Position numbers and translations under genes: made by a program. The notes beneath the pieces were generated by a model. That model worked only from the letters and a program-made list of their open reading frames with translations. It was not told where the DNA came from and made no database searches. This document shows positions 1 to 6,364 of a stretch of DNA of 64,000 nucleotides, in pieces. The stretch is from Algoriphagus aquimarinus (GTDB lineage Bacteria > Bacteroidota > Bacteroidia > Cytophagales > Cyclobacteriaceae), in contig NZ_FOKK01000005.1 in assembly GCF_900112005.1 (NCBI RefSeq), forward strand, positions 163,183 to 227,182. The letters are read 5' to 3'. Position 1 is the first letter of the stretch; each line of letters opens with the position of its first letter.

Positions 1-1094
1 ATTAAATCAACTCCGGTAAACATATCCATCGGAGTTTCAGTATCTCCAGCTAAAGCAAGAAATGTAGGGACGATATCAAGTGAAGTCACTTGTTCATCAT
101 AGGTTAGGCCTTTTGGAAGTAAACTCGGTAAATTCATCACGAAAGGAACATGGATTCCGCCTTCAAGCAAAATTCCTTTCTGTCCCCGATAAGGCGCATT
201 GTTAGAAGCATTGCTATCCGTTGGTCCACCATTATCGCTGATGAATACCACCAGTGTGTTTTCTTTGAGACCTTGGTCTTCCAGTGATTGCATGATTTTT
301 CCCACATTCAAATCAAGTCGGTGTACCATCGCCGCATAGGTGCGTCGCTTTTTGTCAGCAATGTTTTGGTATAAAACCAAATCCTCTTCCAGCGCCTGCA
401 TTGGCGTATGCGGAGCATTGAATGCTGCAAAGAGAAAAAACGGATCGTCTTTATGTCGAGTGATAAAATCCACGCTTTCATTCCCCACATCATCTGTGAT
501 ATAAGTGATCGGAGCGGGAGTTTTGAAATTACTCTCTAAAGGTTCTTTGTAACCTGTTCCATTAGGCAAGGCCTCAAAGTAATCGTGTCCACCGCCAGTA
601 TATCCCCAGAATTCATCAAATCCTCTCTTCAGGGGATGGAATTGAGGTTCTTTTCCCAAATGCCATTTTCCGATCAAACCATTGACATAACCTAGCTTAT
701 TCAAGTGGTCAGCGATTGTTTGTTGCGTGAGTGGAAGTCCATTGTATTCAGGATCAAACCCAGGTTCAACTCCTCCCAGGTTATTGTCGTGGCCGAATTC
801 AACTTGATTGATTCCTGTGATAAATCCAGCTCTGGAGGGACTACAAACTGCCGAGGAAACGTAGCCTTGGGTGAAGGTGACGCCACTTGCAGCGAGTTTA
901 TCTATATGTGGTGTTTTGATCTGTGTGCTACCTGTAAAACCCAAATCTCCATATCCTAAATCATCCGCAACGATCAATACCAAGTTATAGTGGGTAGGCT
1001 CATTTTGGTTTAAAACTGAATTGATTGTTGCCGAACTAATTAAGGGCCTAAAGGCAAGGAAAACAATCAGGCAAAGAGGAAACAAGTTTTTCAT
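1..1094 (-). CDS. Sulfatase (arylsulfatase family), C-terminus beyond left edge
   Basis: Reading the minus strand from the ATG at 1092-1094 gives at least 364 codons with no stop up to the window edge, so the C-terminal part is missing. The N-terminus is a hydrophobic signal peptide (about residues 1-22). The metal-binding VADDLGYGDLG stretch follows (about 42-52), then CSPSRAGFITG with Cys84 in the C-x-P-S-R position that is oxidised to formylglycine in type I sulfatases. A GKWHLG motif and a later SDNGGP motif complete the alkaline-phosphatase-like core. Family knowledge: hydrolysis of sulfate esters, in marine Bacteroidota usually on sulfated polysaccharides, in the periplasm or outside. 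The substrate cannot be told. No anaerobic or aerobic sulfatase-maturating enzyme is present nearby. The gene points away from the divergent aminotransferase gene. Confidence 0.93.
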   Translation of the reverse strand, partial: MKNLFPLCLIVFLAFRPLISSATINSVLNQNEPTHYNLVLIVADDLGYGDLGFTGSTQIKTPHIDKLAASGVTFTQGYVSSAVCSPSRAGFITGINQVEFGHDNNLGGVEPGFDPEYNGLPLTQQTIADHLNKLGYVNGLIGKWHLGKEPQFHPLKRGFDEFWGYTGGGHDYFEALPNGTGYKEPLESNFKTPAPITYITDDVGNESVDFITRHKDDPFFLFAAFNAPHTPMQALEEDLVLYQNIADKKRRTYAAMVHRLDLNVGKIMQSLEDQGLKENTLVVFISDNGGPTDSNASNNAPYRGQKGILLEGGIHVPFVMNLPSLLPKGLTYDEQVTSLDIVPTFLALAGDTETPMDMFTGVDL

Positions 1095-1293
1095 TGGGAT
1101 ATTTTTGGTAGAAACTAGTGGGGTAAGAATACCTGAAATTTCATTTAAAAAGAATTTCAACTAGGGTCAATGGCTGAAATATCGTTTAAAAGTGATTTAA
1201 ATCCTTCTTTTGAATTTTTCTAATTTCACTCTATTTTCTAGCCTTTTTCGTTTCTTTACACCCGAATTATTTTGCATTCAGCCTAACAAACCT

Positions 1294-2595
1294 ATGAGAC
1301 AGCAACTCCTAAGATCCGGAGCGGAAGAATTGACGTATGAAATTCGTGGAATAGTGAAGAAAGCTCGTCAAGTTGAAGCTTTGGGCTATTCTATGACTTG
1401 GGAAAATATCGGCGATCCTATCCAAAAGAGCAATCATGTGCCTGAATGGATGAAGGAAATCATCGCAGACCTGATGAAAGACGACAAGACGTATGGTTAT
1501 GCAGATTCCAAAGGAATGTTGGAAACTCGTAGATTTCTCGCTGATCTCAACAATGCAAGAGGAGGGAGTCAAATCACAGCCGAGGATATTTTGTTCTTTA
1601 ATGGGCTAGGGGATGCTATCGCAAAACTGTATCAGTTTTTGATCCCGACAGCAAGAATTATTGGTCCTTCACCAGCTTATAGTACGCACAGTTCTGCTGA
1701 AGCTGCTCATGCCAACGCTGCTCCGATTACTTACAAACTTGACCCAGACAATCAGTGGTTGCCGGACATGGAGGACTTGTATTTGAAGGTTCGTTATAAT
1801 CCTTCGATTGTAGGAATCTTGATTATCAATCCGGATAATCCAACGGGGATGGTGTATCCACGAGAGGTGTTGGAGGCTTTTGTGAAAATTGCCGAGGAGT
1901 TTAATCTGTTACTTATTACAGATGAGATCTACCAAAATATCACCTACAACGGAATTACGGCTGTTCCACTTGCCGAAGTAATTGGAGATAGACCTGCAAT
2001 TTCACTGAAAGGGATTTCAAAGGAATTTCCTTGGCCAGGATCACGCTGTGGCTGGATGGAATTTTATAACCGAGAGTCCTCTAAAGAGTTTTCGAAGCTT
2101 TGCCAGACGCTGGAGAATGCCAAGATGATCGAGGTTTGCTCTACTATTTTGCCTCAGCTAGCAATTCCAAAAATCATGAAGCATCCAGCTTATTTCAAGT
2201 ACAGAGAAGAATCAAATGCTCAAATCGGTAAGCGTAGCGATTGGATGCGAGAGATCTTAGGAGATATTCCCGGGATTAAATTTAACCCTACTCAGGGAGC
2301 TTTTTATAATACCATCGTATTTGACGAAGGAGTGTTGAAGGAAGATCAATTTTTACCGATCGAAGATGAGAAATTGAATGGTTTACTTGATTCATGGCTG
2401 GAGGAAAAAAACATGCCGTTGGATAAGCGCTTTGTTTATAATTTATTGGCAGCAGAACAGATTTGTGTGGTACCGATTTCATCCTTTTGCTCGGATTTGA
2501 GAGGTTTCCGAGTGACTCTTTTGGAGGAAAATGAAGAGGTTTTCAAAAGTACGTTTAGGAGAATAGGGAAAGCGATTGAGAGTTATTTGAAGTAG
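1294..2595 (+). CDS. PLP-dependent class I/II aminotransferase
   Basis: A 433-residue fold-type I aminotransferase. The reading frame is open from a TTG at 1210, but the preferred start is the ATG at 1294 because the protein then begins MRQQLLRSGAEELTYEIRG, as usual for the family, and the extra 28 residues look like translated leader. Seen motifs (numbered from that ATG): NPDNPTG around 180-186, the PLP-contacting Asp in TDEIYQN near 210, and the Schiff-base lysine in GISKEFPWPGSRCG near 243 with the substrate-binding Arg after it. Related enzymes include AlaA-type alanine/aspartate aminotransferases; the real amino-acid substrate is not decidable here. It converges on the transposase gene, with the 2603-2636 palindrome just after its stop. 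Confidence 0.9.
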   Translation: MRQQLLRSGAEELTYEIRGIVKKARQVEALGYSMTWENIGDPIQKSNHVPEWMKEIIADLMKDDKTYGYADSKGMLETRRFLADLNNARGGSQITAEDILFFNGLGDAIAKLYQFLIPTARIIGPSPAYSTHSSAEAAHANAAPITYKLDPDNQWLPDMEDLYLKVRYNPSIVGILIINPDNPTGMVYPREVLEAFVKIAEEFNLLLITDEIYQNITYNGITAVPLAEVIGDRPAISLKGISKEFPWPGSRCGWMEFYNRESSKEFSKLCQTLENAKMIEVCSTILPQLAIPKIMKHPAYFKYREESNAQIGKRSDWMREILGDIPGIKFNPTQGAFYNTIVFDEGVLKEDQFLPIEDEKLNGLLDSWLEEKNMPLDKRFVYNLLAAEQICVVPISSFCSDLRGFRVTLLEENEEVFKSTFRRIGKAIESYLK

Positions 2596-2602
2596 TGAAA
2601 TG

Positions 2603-2636
2603 AACTCTCCGAGGGTTCTAAAACCCTCGGAGAGTT
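2603..2636. repeat. Palindrome A (REP-like), left of the Y1 transposase
   Basis: Perfect inverted repeat with 15-bp arms (2603-2617 and 2622-2636; arm AACTCTCCGAGGGTT) and a 4-base loop. It lies 7 bases after the aminotransferase stop and 19 bases past the transposase stop. It is the partner of the palindrome at 3248-3281, from which each arm differs by one base with the opposite arm changed to match. It has no T-tract, so a simple terminator role is less likely than a REP element mobilised or bound by the transposase. Confidence 0.85.
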
Positions 2637-2655
2637 TCGCGGTTAGAATTTCAAT

Positions 2656-3216
2656 TTATTCTTCAGAAAGATCAAAATCTAGTTCAATTGGTAATTTATG
2701 ATCAGCTATCATCCCCTCTTTTCCTCCAAACCATTCTAAGACTTTTTCTCTTTCTAGATGAGTTTGCTTCTCAGAGAAGAAAGCCTTCCAAGAGCTATGT
2801 TTCCACTTTCTAAAGTCTTTTACAAATCCATGATGAGCAGGATTTTGATGGATATAGGTGATGCACCTTGTGAAATATGAGTCAGTATTTATCTTTTTTC
2901 TTTTCAAATTAGACATGAATAAACTCCCTTTTCTATGGTATTTCTTATTGTAGGATTGGCAGTAAGAATTAAGAAGATTAGAAAAGGCTTTGCTTGTGGA
3001 TAGTGCTGGATCTTCATTTACCTGAATCAAAAAGTGGAAATGATTTGGCATGAGGCAATAAGCGAAAGTCTTAACTGCAGGGGACAAATAGAAGGAATAC
3101 TTCGATAGGAAAAAAAAGTAATTTTCTTCCTCTCTAAAAATGTTTTCTGTTCCATTTGCATGAGTCCATACATGGTAATATCCACCGGGTTCAAATGGTA
3201 TTGTAGGTCTAGGCAT
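2656..3216 (-). CDS. REP-associated Y1 (IS200-like) transposase, RAYT
   Basis: 186-residue single-strand DNA transposase of the Y1_Tnp family. The HUH metal motif is seen as MPNHFHFLI (His59 and His61). The nucleophilic tyrosine is most likely Tyr121 in TYIHQNP, which aligns with the catalytic DYIYINP of the E. coli REP transposase. NKKYHRKGSLF at 90-100 is another family signature. The protein starts at MPRPTIPFEPGGYYHVW, the usual start of this branch, so it appears full length. There is no IS200/IS605 end structure or TnpB; instead two matching palindromes sit 19 bases beyond the stop and 31 bases before the start, the arrangement of a domesticated RAYT with its REP sequences. It lies between two convergent genes, a neutral landing site. 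Confidence 0.9.
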   Translation of the reverse strand: MPRPTIPFEPGGYYHVWTHANGTENIFREEENYFFFLSKYSFYLSPAVKTFAYCLMPNHFHFLIQVNEDPALSTSKAFSNLLNSYCQSYNKKYHRKGSLFMSNLKRKKINTDSYFTRCITYIHQNPAHHGFVKDFRKWKHSSWKAFFSEKQTHLEREKVLEWFGGKEGMIADHKLPIELDFDLSEE

Positions 3217-3247
3217 AATAAAAGTTATTTAACTGAATAATTATTGT

Positions 3248-3281
3248 AACCCTCCGAGGGTTTTTGAACCCTCGGAGGGTT
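3248..3281. repeat. Palindrome B (REP-like), right of the Y1 transposase
   Basis: Perfect inverted repeat with 15-bp arms (3248-3262 and 3267-3281; arm AACCCTCCGAGGGTT) and a 4-base loop. Compared with palindrome A at 2603-2636 it differs at the fourth position of the arm (C for T) and at the pairing base (G for A), so the stem is kept by a compensatory change. It lies upstream of the transposase start and just past the 3' end of the next minus-strand gene. Confidence 0.85.
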
Positions 3282-3291
3282 CTTTACATTT

Positions 3292-4227
3292 TCAATGGTC
3301 TCTTACTTTGATCTTTGAATCAGGCACTATCACTTCCTCCTCACCTAATTCTTTCGAAAATTCTGACAAATCCGGTTGCCCAGCGTTTACCCAGGCCGTA
3401 AACCAAAAATCGGCGATCATTTTGACGGATTTCTTCATTTGACGCTCGATTTGGCTGTTAAGCGCTAAGGCGTATGCTTCGGTAAATTCCCTGGAATAAA
3501 CCCGAACGGTTAAATTGTTTCGTTCTTCGTAGCTGTATTTTTGATCAGGTGAGAAGCTTTTCGTCAGCTCTTTTTCGATAGATAGAACACTATCTACTTT
3601 CGAATGCGCTTCTTCTACAGCTTCCCAAAGAGCTAACTGAGGCTTTTCTATATAGTCCGCCTGTCCCACCCAAAGTGGATAATCTTTTGCCTGAAGTTCA
3701 GGGACACGACTTTCCCAGAATCCATGAATCCCGACTTGATCCGTAAGCTGACCATTATAATTTACTGTGGTGTGAAGCGGGACATTTAGATCACCTATGT
3801 AATGACCCAAGTCTGCGGATAGTCTCAAAATGGCAGCAGAATTTTTGGTTTCGAAGGCTTTTGTAAGGTTTAGAAAAGTGAAATATGCTGACCAAGGCCC
3901 AATGCCATTCATTCGTAAGCTGTCTTCAGTAAATTTTTCTACCGCTTCGTTCCAGTATTTTGGTAGTATTTGAAGCGCAGAATCACCGTAATAGTCCAAG
4001 TCTATGTAGTGCTTTTCCGCTTCTCCTTCTACTGCATATCTTCGACGGTCAGGATTTACAGCATTCTCAGTAATGTACTGGATCTGAGGTTTGTAAAAAG
4101 CAATCATTTCCTCCGGAAGAGAAAATACAGCAAGCCTATTTATTAAAGAATGTGTGTAGAAACCCCAGGTGATTGGTGTGTCTAAAATTAAAAAAGGCCA
4201 AAATATCCAGACAAGAAAAGTTTTCAT
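3292..4227 (-). CDS. Zinc-dependent phospholipase C / S1-P1 nuclease-like exported protein
   Basis: 311 residues with a signal peptide of about 20 residues. Predicted cleavage before Trp21 leaves WGFYTH at the mature N-terminus; in the phospholipase C/P1 nuclease superfamily the amino group and carbonyl of that Trp bind zinc. Further likely zinc ligands are NPDRRRY, HYIDLD, DLGHYIGDLNVPLH and IHGFWE. Family knowledge: trinuclear-zinc phosphodiesterases cleaving phospholipids or single-stranded nucleic acid in the periplasm or outside the cell. The sequence alone does not separate the two activities. The gene is monocistronic, reading toward the RAYT unit. Confidence 0.75.
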   Translation of the reverse strand: MKTFLVWIFWPFLILDTPITWGFYTHSLINRLAVFSLPEEMIAFYKPQIQYITENAVNPDRRRYAVEGEAEKHYIDLDYYGDSALQILPKYWNEAVEKFTEDSLRMNGIGPWSAYFTFLNLTKAFETKNSAAILRLSADLGHYIGDLNVPLHTTVNYNGQLTDQVGIHGFWESRVPELQAKDYPLWVGQADYIEKPQLALWEAVEEAHSKVDSVLSIEKELTKSFSPDQKYSYEERNNLTVRVYSREFTEAYALALNSQIERQMKKSVKMIADFWFTAWVNAGQPDLSEFSKELGEEEVIVPDSKIKVRDH

Positions 4228-4356
4228 ACCTAAAAATAAACAAAATCTTTATCAGGTAAATGCCTAGATAAAAGGTATATTTGCAGCCATAAGGGGTGTT
4301 TAGACGAATTATAGAATTTGAAAAAGACTTGCTGTATGAGGAATGTTTAAAATTCC

Positions 4357-4388
4357 TTTGGCGGATTTAATAAATTCTAATAACTTTG
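4357..4388 (+). promoter_or_regulatory. Predicted rpsT promoter
   Basis: TTTG at 4357-4360, then 20 bases, then TAACTTTG at 4381-4388. Both boxes and the spacing fit the Bacteroidota primary sigma-factor consensus (TTTG / TAnnTTTG), placing the start near 4394, about 45 bases before the rpsT ATG. A second TATATTTG lies upstream at 4276-4283 without a clear upstream box. Confidence 0.6.
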
Positions 4389-4439
4389 CACTCCGATTCG
4401 GAATAGGGACACGTAAAGAAATTCAATTATAATTAAGAT

Positions 4440-4694
4440 ATGGCAAATCACAAATCAGCTCTGAAGAGAATTCGTGCAAACGAAGCTAAGCGTTTGAGAA
4501 ACAGATATCAGGCTAAAACGACTAGAACTTTCATCAAAAGATTGAAAGCAACTACTGATAAAGTAGAAGCTTCTGAGCTTTACAAGAAAGTATCTTCTAT
4601 GTTGGACAAGTTGGCTAAGAAGAATGTGATTCACAAGAACAACGCAAGCAACAAAAAATCAAGATTGTCCAAGTTCGTAACTGCTCTAGGTTAA
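4440..4694 (+). CDS. rpsT: 30S ribosomal protein S20
   Basis: 84 residues, highly basic, beginning MANHKSALKRIRANEAKR, with the family's long helices and the NKKSRLSKF C-terminal region. S20 binds 16S rRNA early in small-subunit assembly. Length and start match the family. It has its own predicted promoter at 4357-4388 and a strong terminator at 4717-4743, so it is probably transcribed alone. Confidence 0.98.
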   Translation: MANHKSALKRIRANEAKRLRNRYQAKTTRTFIKRLKATTDKVEASELYKKVSSMLDKLAKKNVIHKNNASNKKSRLSKFVTALG

Positions 4695-4716
4695 TTCTCG
4701 AAGATTTTATTTCTCT

Positions 4717-4743
4717 AAAACCCTGCTAGACAGGGTTTTTTTT
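4717..4743 (+). terminator. Rho-independent terminator of rpsT
   Basis: Stem of 9 bp (AAAACCCTG 4717-4725 with CAGGGTTTT 4731-4739), 5-base loop, T-tract to 4743. Confidence 0.9.
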
Positions 4744-4790
4744 GTGCCCTGAAGTAATTAAATTCATAGATCATTTTTTAATAGAACGCT

Positions 4791-5486
4791 ATGGATATAT
4801 ACTCCTCAATCAAAATTTCTCAGCTTGCAGAAGAAGATCGTCCACGCGAGAAGCTACTACTCCGAGGTAAATCTGCACTGACAGATGCAGAGCTCATTGC
4901 TATATTGATTGGGTCAGGTACTCCGTCACTGAGCGCTGTGGACCTTTCTAAGCATATTTTGGCGAGTGTGAATTATGATCTCATGGCGCTGGCGAAGATG
5001 TCCATTCAGGATCTAAAGAAATTCAAAGGCATAGGAGAAGCTAAGGCTATTTCTATAATTGCAGCGATGGAGCTAGGGAGAAGGCGCAAGGAATCGGAGC
5101 CTGTGAAAAAACCTAGAATAACTTGTTCGCAGGATATCTATGATCTGATGAGGCCTGAATTGCTCGATGAACAAGTGGAATACTTTTACTTGATTTTGCT
5201 AAACAGAAGTAATCAAGTGTTGAAAAAACATATGGTCTCACAAGGAGGTACAGCTGGAACGGTAGTGGATCCTAAGATCGTGTTCAAAATTGCTTTAGAG
5301 CATCTTGCTCAGTCGGTTATACTAGTTCACAATCACCCTAGTGGTAATTTGACTCCATCAGAACAAGACAAAAGACTGACCCAGCGGTTGGTCAAAATAG
5401 GAAGGGAGTTGGATTTGCCTGTGCTTGACCATGTGATTTTTACAGATGTTGGCTACTTTAGCTTCGCCGATGATGGTTCACTCTGA
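4791..5486 (+). CDS. radC: RadC-family JAB-domain protein
   Basis: 231 residues. N-terminal helix-hairpin-helix region (GIGEAKAISIIAAMELGRR near 76-95) followed by a JAB/MPN domain. The JAMM-type metal motif is complete: His-Asn-His-Pro-Ser in HNHPSGNLTPSEQD near 180-193, ending with the metal-binding Asp. Historically linked to DNA repair, but the E. coli radC assignment was withdrawn; a nuclease or peptidase role is unproven. Start chosen at MDIYSSIKISQLAEEDRPREK, the conserved N-terminus. Confidence 0.92.
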   Translation: MDIYSSIKISQLAEEDRPREKLLLRGKSALTDAELIAILIGSGTPSLSAVDLSKHILASVNYDLMALAKMSIQDLKKFKGIGEAKAISIIAAMELGRRRKESEPVKKPRITCSQDIYDLMRPELLDEQVEYFYLILLNRSNQVLKKHMVSQGGTAGTVVDPKIVFKIALEHLAQSVILVHNHPSGNLTPSEQDKRLTQRLVKIGRELDLPVLDHVIFTDVGYFSFADDGSL

Positions 5487-5498
5487 TTTTATGAAATC

Positions 5499-5600
5499 GA
5501 GCCTGTCTGCAACAGTCAGGTGTGATGCGTGAGGCACACAGTGCAATGTTGATCTACCAAGCAAGATCCCATCCTGATTCCTCCGTCAAGGGACAGGTTG
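5499..5600 (+). ncRNA. Candidate structured RNA between radC and the DUF1684 gene
   Basis: The spacer can fold into a compact branched structure. Outer stem P1: 5500-5508 with 5591-5599 (core CCTGTC/GACAGG, plus A-T and G-T pairs). Inner stem P2: 5514-5520 with 5573-5579 (core TCAGG/CCTGA). Inside P2 are two hairpins: 5521-5528 with 5534-5540 (TGTG-A-TGC / GCACACA, one bulged A, loop GTGAG), and 5551-5555 with 5564-5568 (GATCT/AGATC, loop of 8). The pairings are mutually compatible. It has no SRP, tRNA, riboswitch or hammerhead signature that I recognise. It ends about 28 bases before the next ATG, so it could be a cis-acting leader or a small RNA. Fold found by eye; not tested against shuffled sequence. 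Confidence 0.45.
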
Positions 5601-5627
5601 TGGACTTAAGAAAGAAAATATTAATAC

Positions 5628-6245
5628 ATGAAAAATAATACTATTATACTTCTGATTATCTCTGTAGTGGTTTTCGCTGCGGTTGTTTACACCTTGACAG
5701 GAACTGAAAGCCCTGAAGATTACATTGAAAAGATAGAGGCTGAGCGTGAAAGGCAGTTTAAATTCATTCGTTTCAACTTTGAGTCTCCTTTGACAGATGA
5801 GCAAAAAGTGACTTTCACCAAATTGAATTTTTATCCAATTGATCCGAATTACAGAGTAAAGGCGCGTATGGTGCCAATAGAAGATAGGAAAGTAAGAGAA
5901 GTCCCCTTAACAGACGGAACGAAAGAGAGATACTTAGAGCATTCTTGGGCTGAGTTTGAATTGAATGGAAAACCTGAGAAACTCTTATTACTCCAGGCTA
6001 TGAGTGAACCTGATAAGCGCAATTTTTTCTTAGCTTTCGCTGATGAAACCAGCGCTGTGGATACTTATGGTGGGGGCAGATATATCAATGCTCGCCAGGA
6101 TGGTAAAAACAGTATAACGATTGATTTCAATATGGCTTACAATCCTTATTGCGCATACAATCCAGAATATGGCTGTCCACTTCCTCCTAAAGAAAACTTG
6201 CTGGAGATTGCAATTCCAGTTGGGGAGAAAAATTACGAGAAATAG
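5628..6245 (+). CDS. DUF1684 family protein, membrane-anchored
   Basis: 205 residues. One N-terminal hydrophobic segment (about residues 5-23) suggests a signal anchor. The DUF1684 signature follows: FADETSAVDTYGGGRY (about 137-152), a DFNMAYNPYCAYNPEYGC stretch and a CPLPPKENLL motif near the C-terminus. The two conserved cysteines in the AYNPYCAYN and YGCPLPP motifs are present. Function of the family is unknown; it occurs widely in Bacteroidota and Actinobacteria. It starts about 28 bases after the candidate structured RNA and is followed by a terminator hairpin at 6294-6317. Confidence 0.88.
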   Translation: MKNNTIILLIISVVVFAAVVYTLTGTESPEDYIEKIEAERERQFKFIRFNFESPLTDEQKVTFTKLNFYPIDPNYRVKARMVPIEDRKVREVPLTDGTKERYLEHSWAEFELNGKPEKLLLLQAMSEPDKRNFFLAFADETSAVDTYGGGRYINARQDGKNSITIDFNMAYNPYCAYNPEYGCPLPPKENLLEIAIPVGEKNYEK

Positions 6246-6247
6246 CC

Positions 6248-6277
6248 TTTCGGCCTAGCTCAAATCTCTTAAATTTG
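6248..6277 (+). promoter_or_regulatory. Possible pheT promoter
   Basis: TAAATTTG at 6270-6277 matches the TAnnTTTG box exactly. TTTC at 6248-6251, 18 bases upstream, is a one-mismatch partner for TTTG. The predicted start near 6284 lies upstream of the 6298-6313 hairpin, so this transcript would have to read through that hairpin to reach pheT. Confidence 0.4.
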
Positions 6278-6293
6278 TACGTACTATTGAATA

Positions 6294-6317
6294 AAATGGG
6301 GTTTTCGAACCCCTTTT
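6294..6317 (+). terminator. Terminator-like hairpin between DUF1684 and pheT
   Basis: GGGGTT (6298-6303), TTCG tetraloop, AACCCC (6308-6313), then TTTT, with an A-run before the stem. It can end the DUF1684 transcript. It also lies between the predicted pheT promoter and the pheT start, leaving room for attenuation. Confidence 0.7.
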
Positions 6318-6364
6318 GTTTATCACGCAGATCAATCTTGATTTGCTTTATTATGAATTACTGA
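6296..6364 (+). CDS. Possible 22-residue leader peptide ahead of pheT
   Basis: ATG at 6296 opens 22 codons with Phe at positions 3, 7 and 18, closing with TGA at 6362-6364 that overlaps the pheT ATG (TGATG). The terminator-like hairpin 6298-6313 lies within its first codons. Phe-rich leader peptides regulate pheST in enterobacteria, but there the Phe codons precede the terminator; here the order is unusual. No clear ribosome-binding site. It may be chance; recorded because of the exact stop-start overlap. Confidence 0.25.
   Translation: MGFSNPFCLSRRSILICFIMNY

Noticed and set aside
1210..1293. N-terminal extension of the aminotransferase from a TTG
   Set aside because: Family N-terminus begins at the ATG 1294; the extension has no conserved content.
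5499..5600. tRNA or SRP RNA
   Set aside because: No T-arm GTTC motif or CCA-type acceptor context for tRNA, and no conserved GGAA-loop/AAGCAGC segment for SRP RNA.
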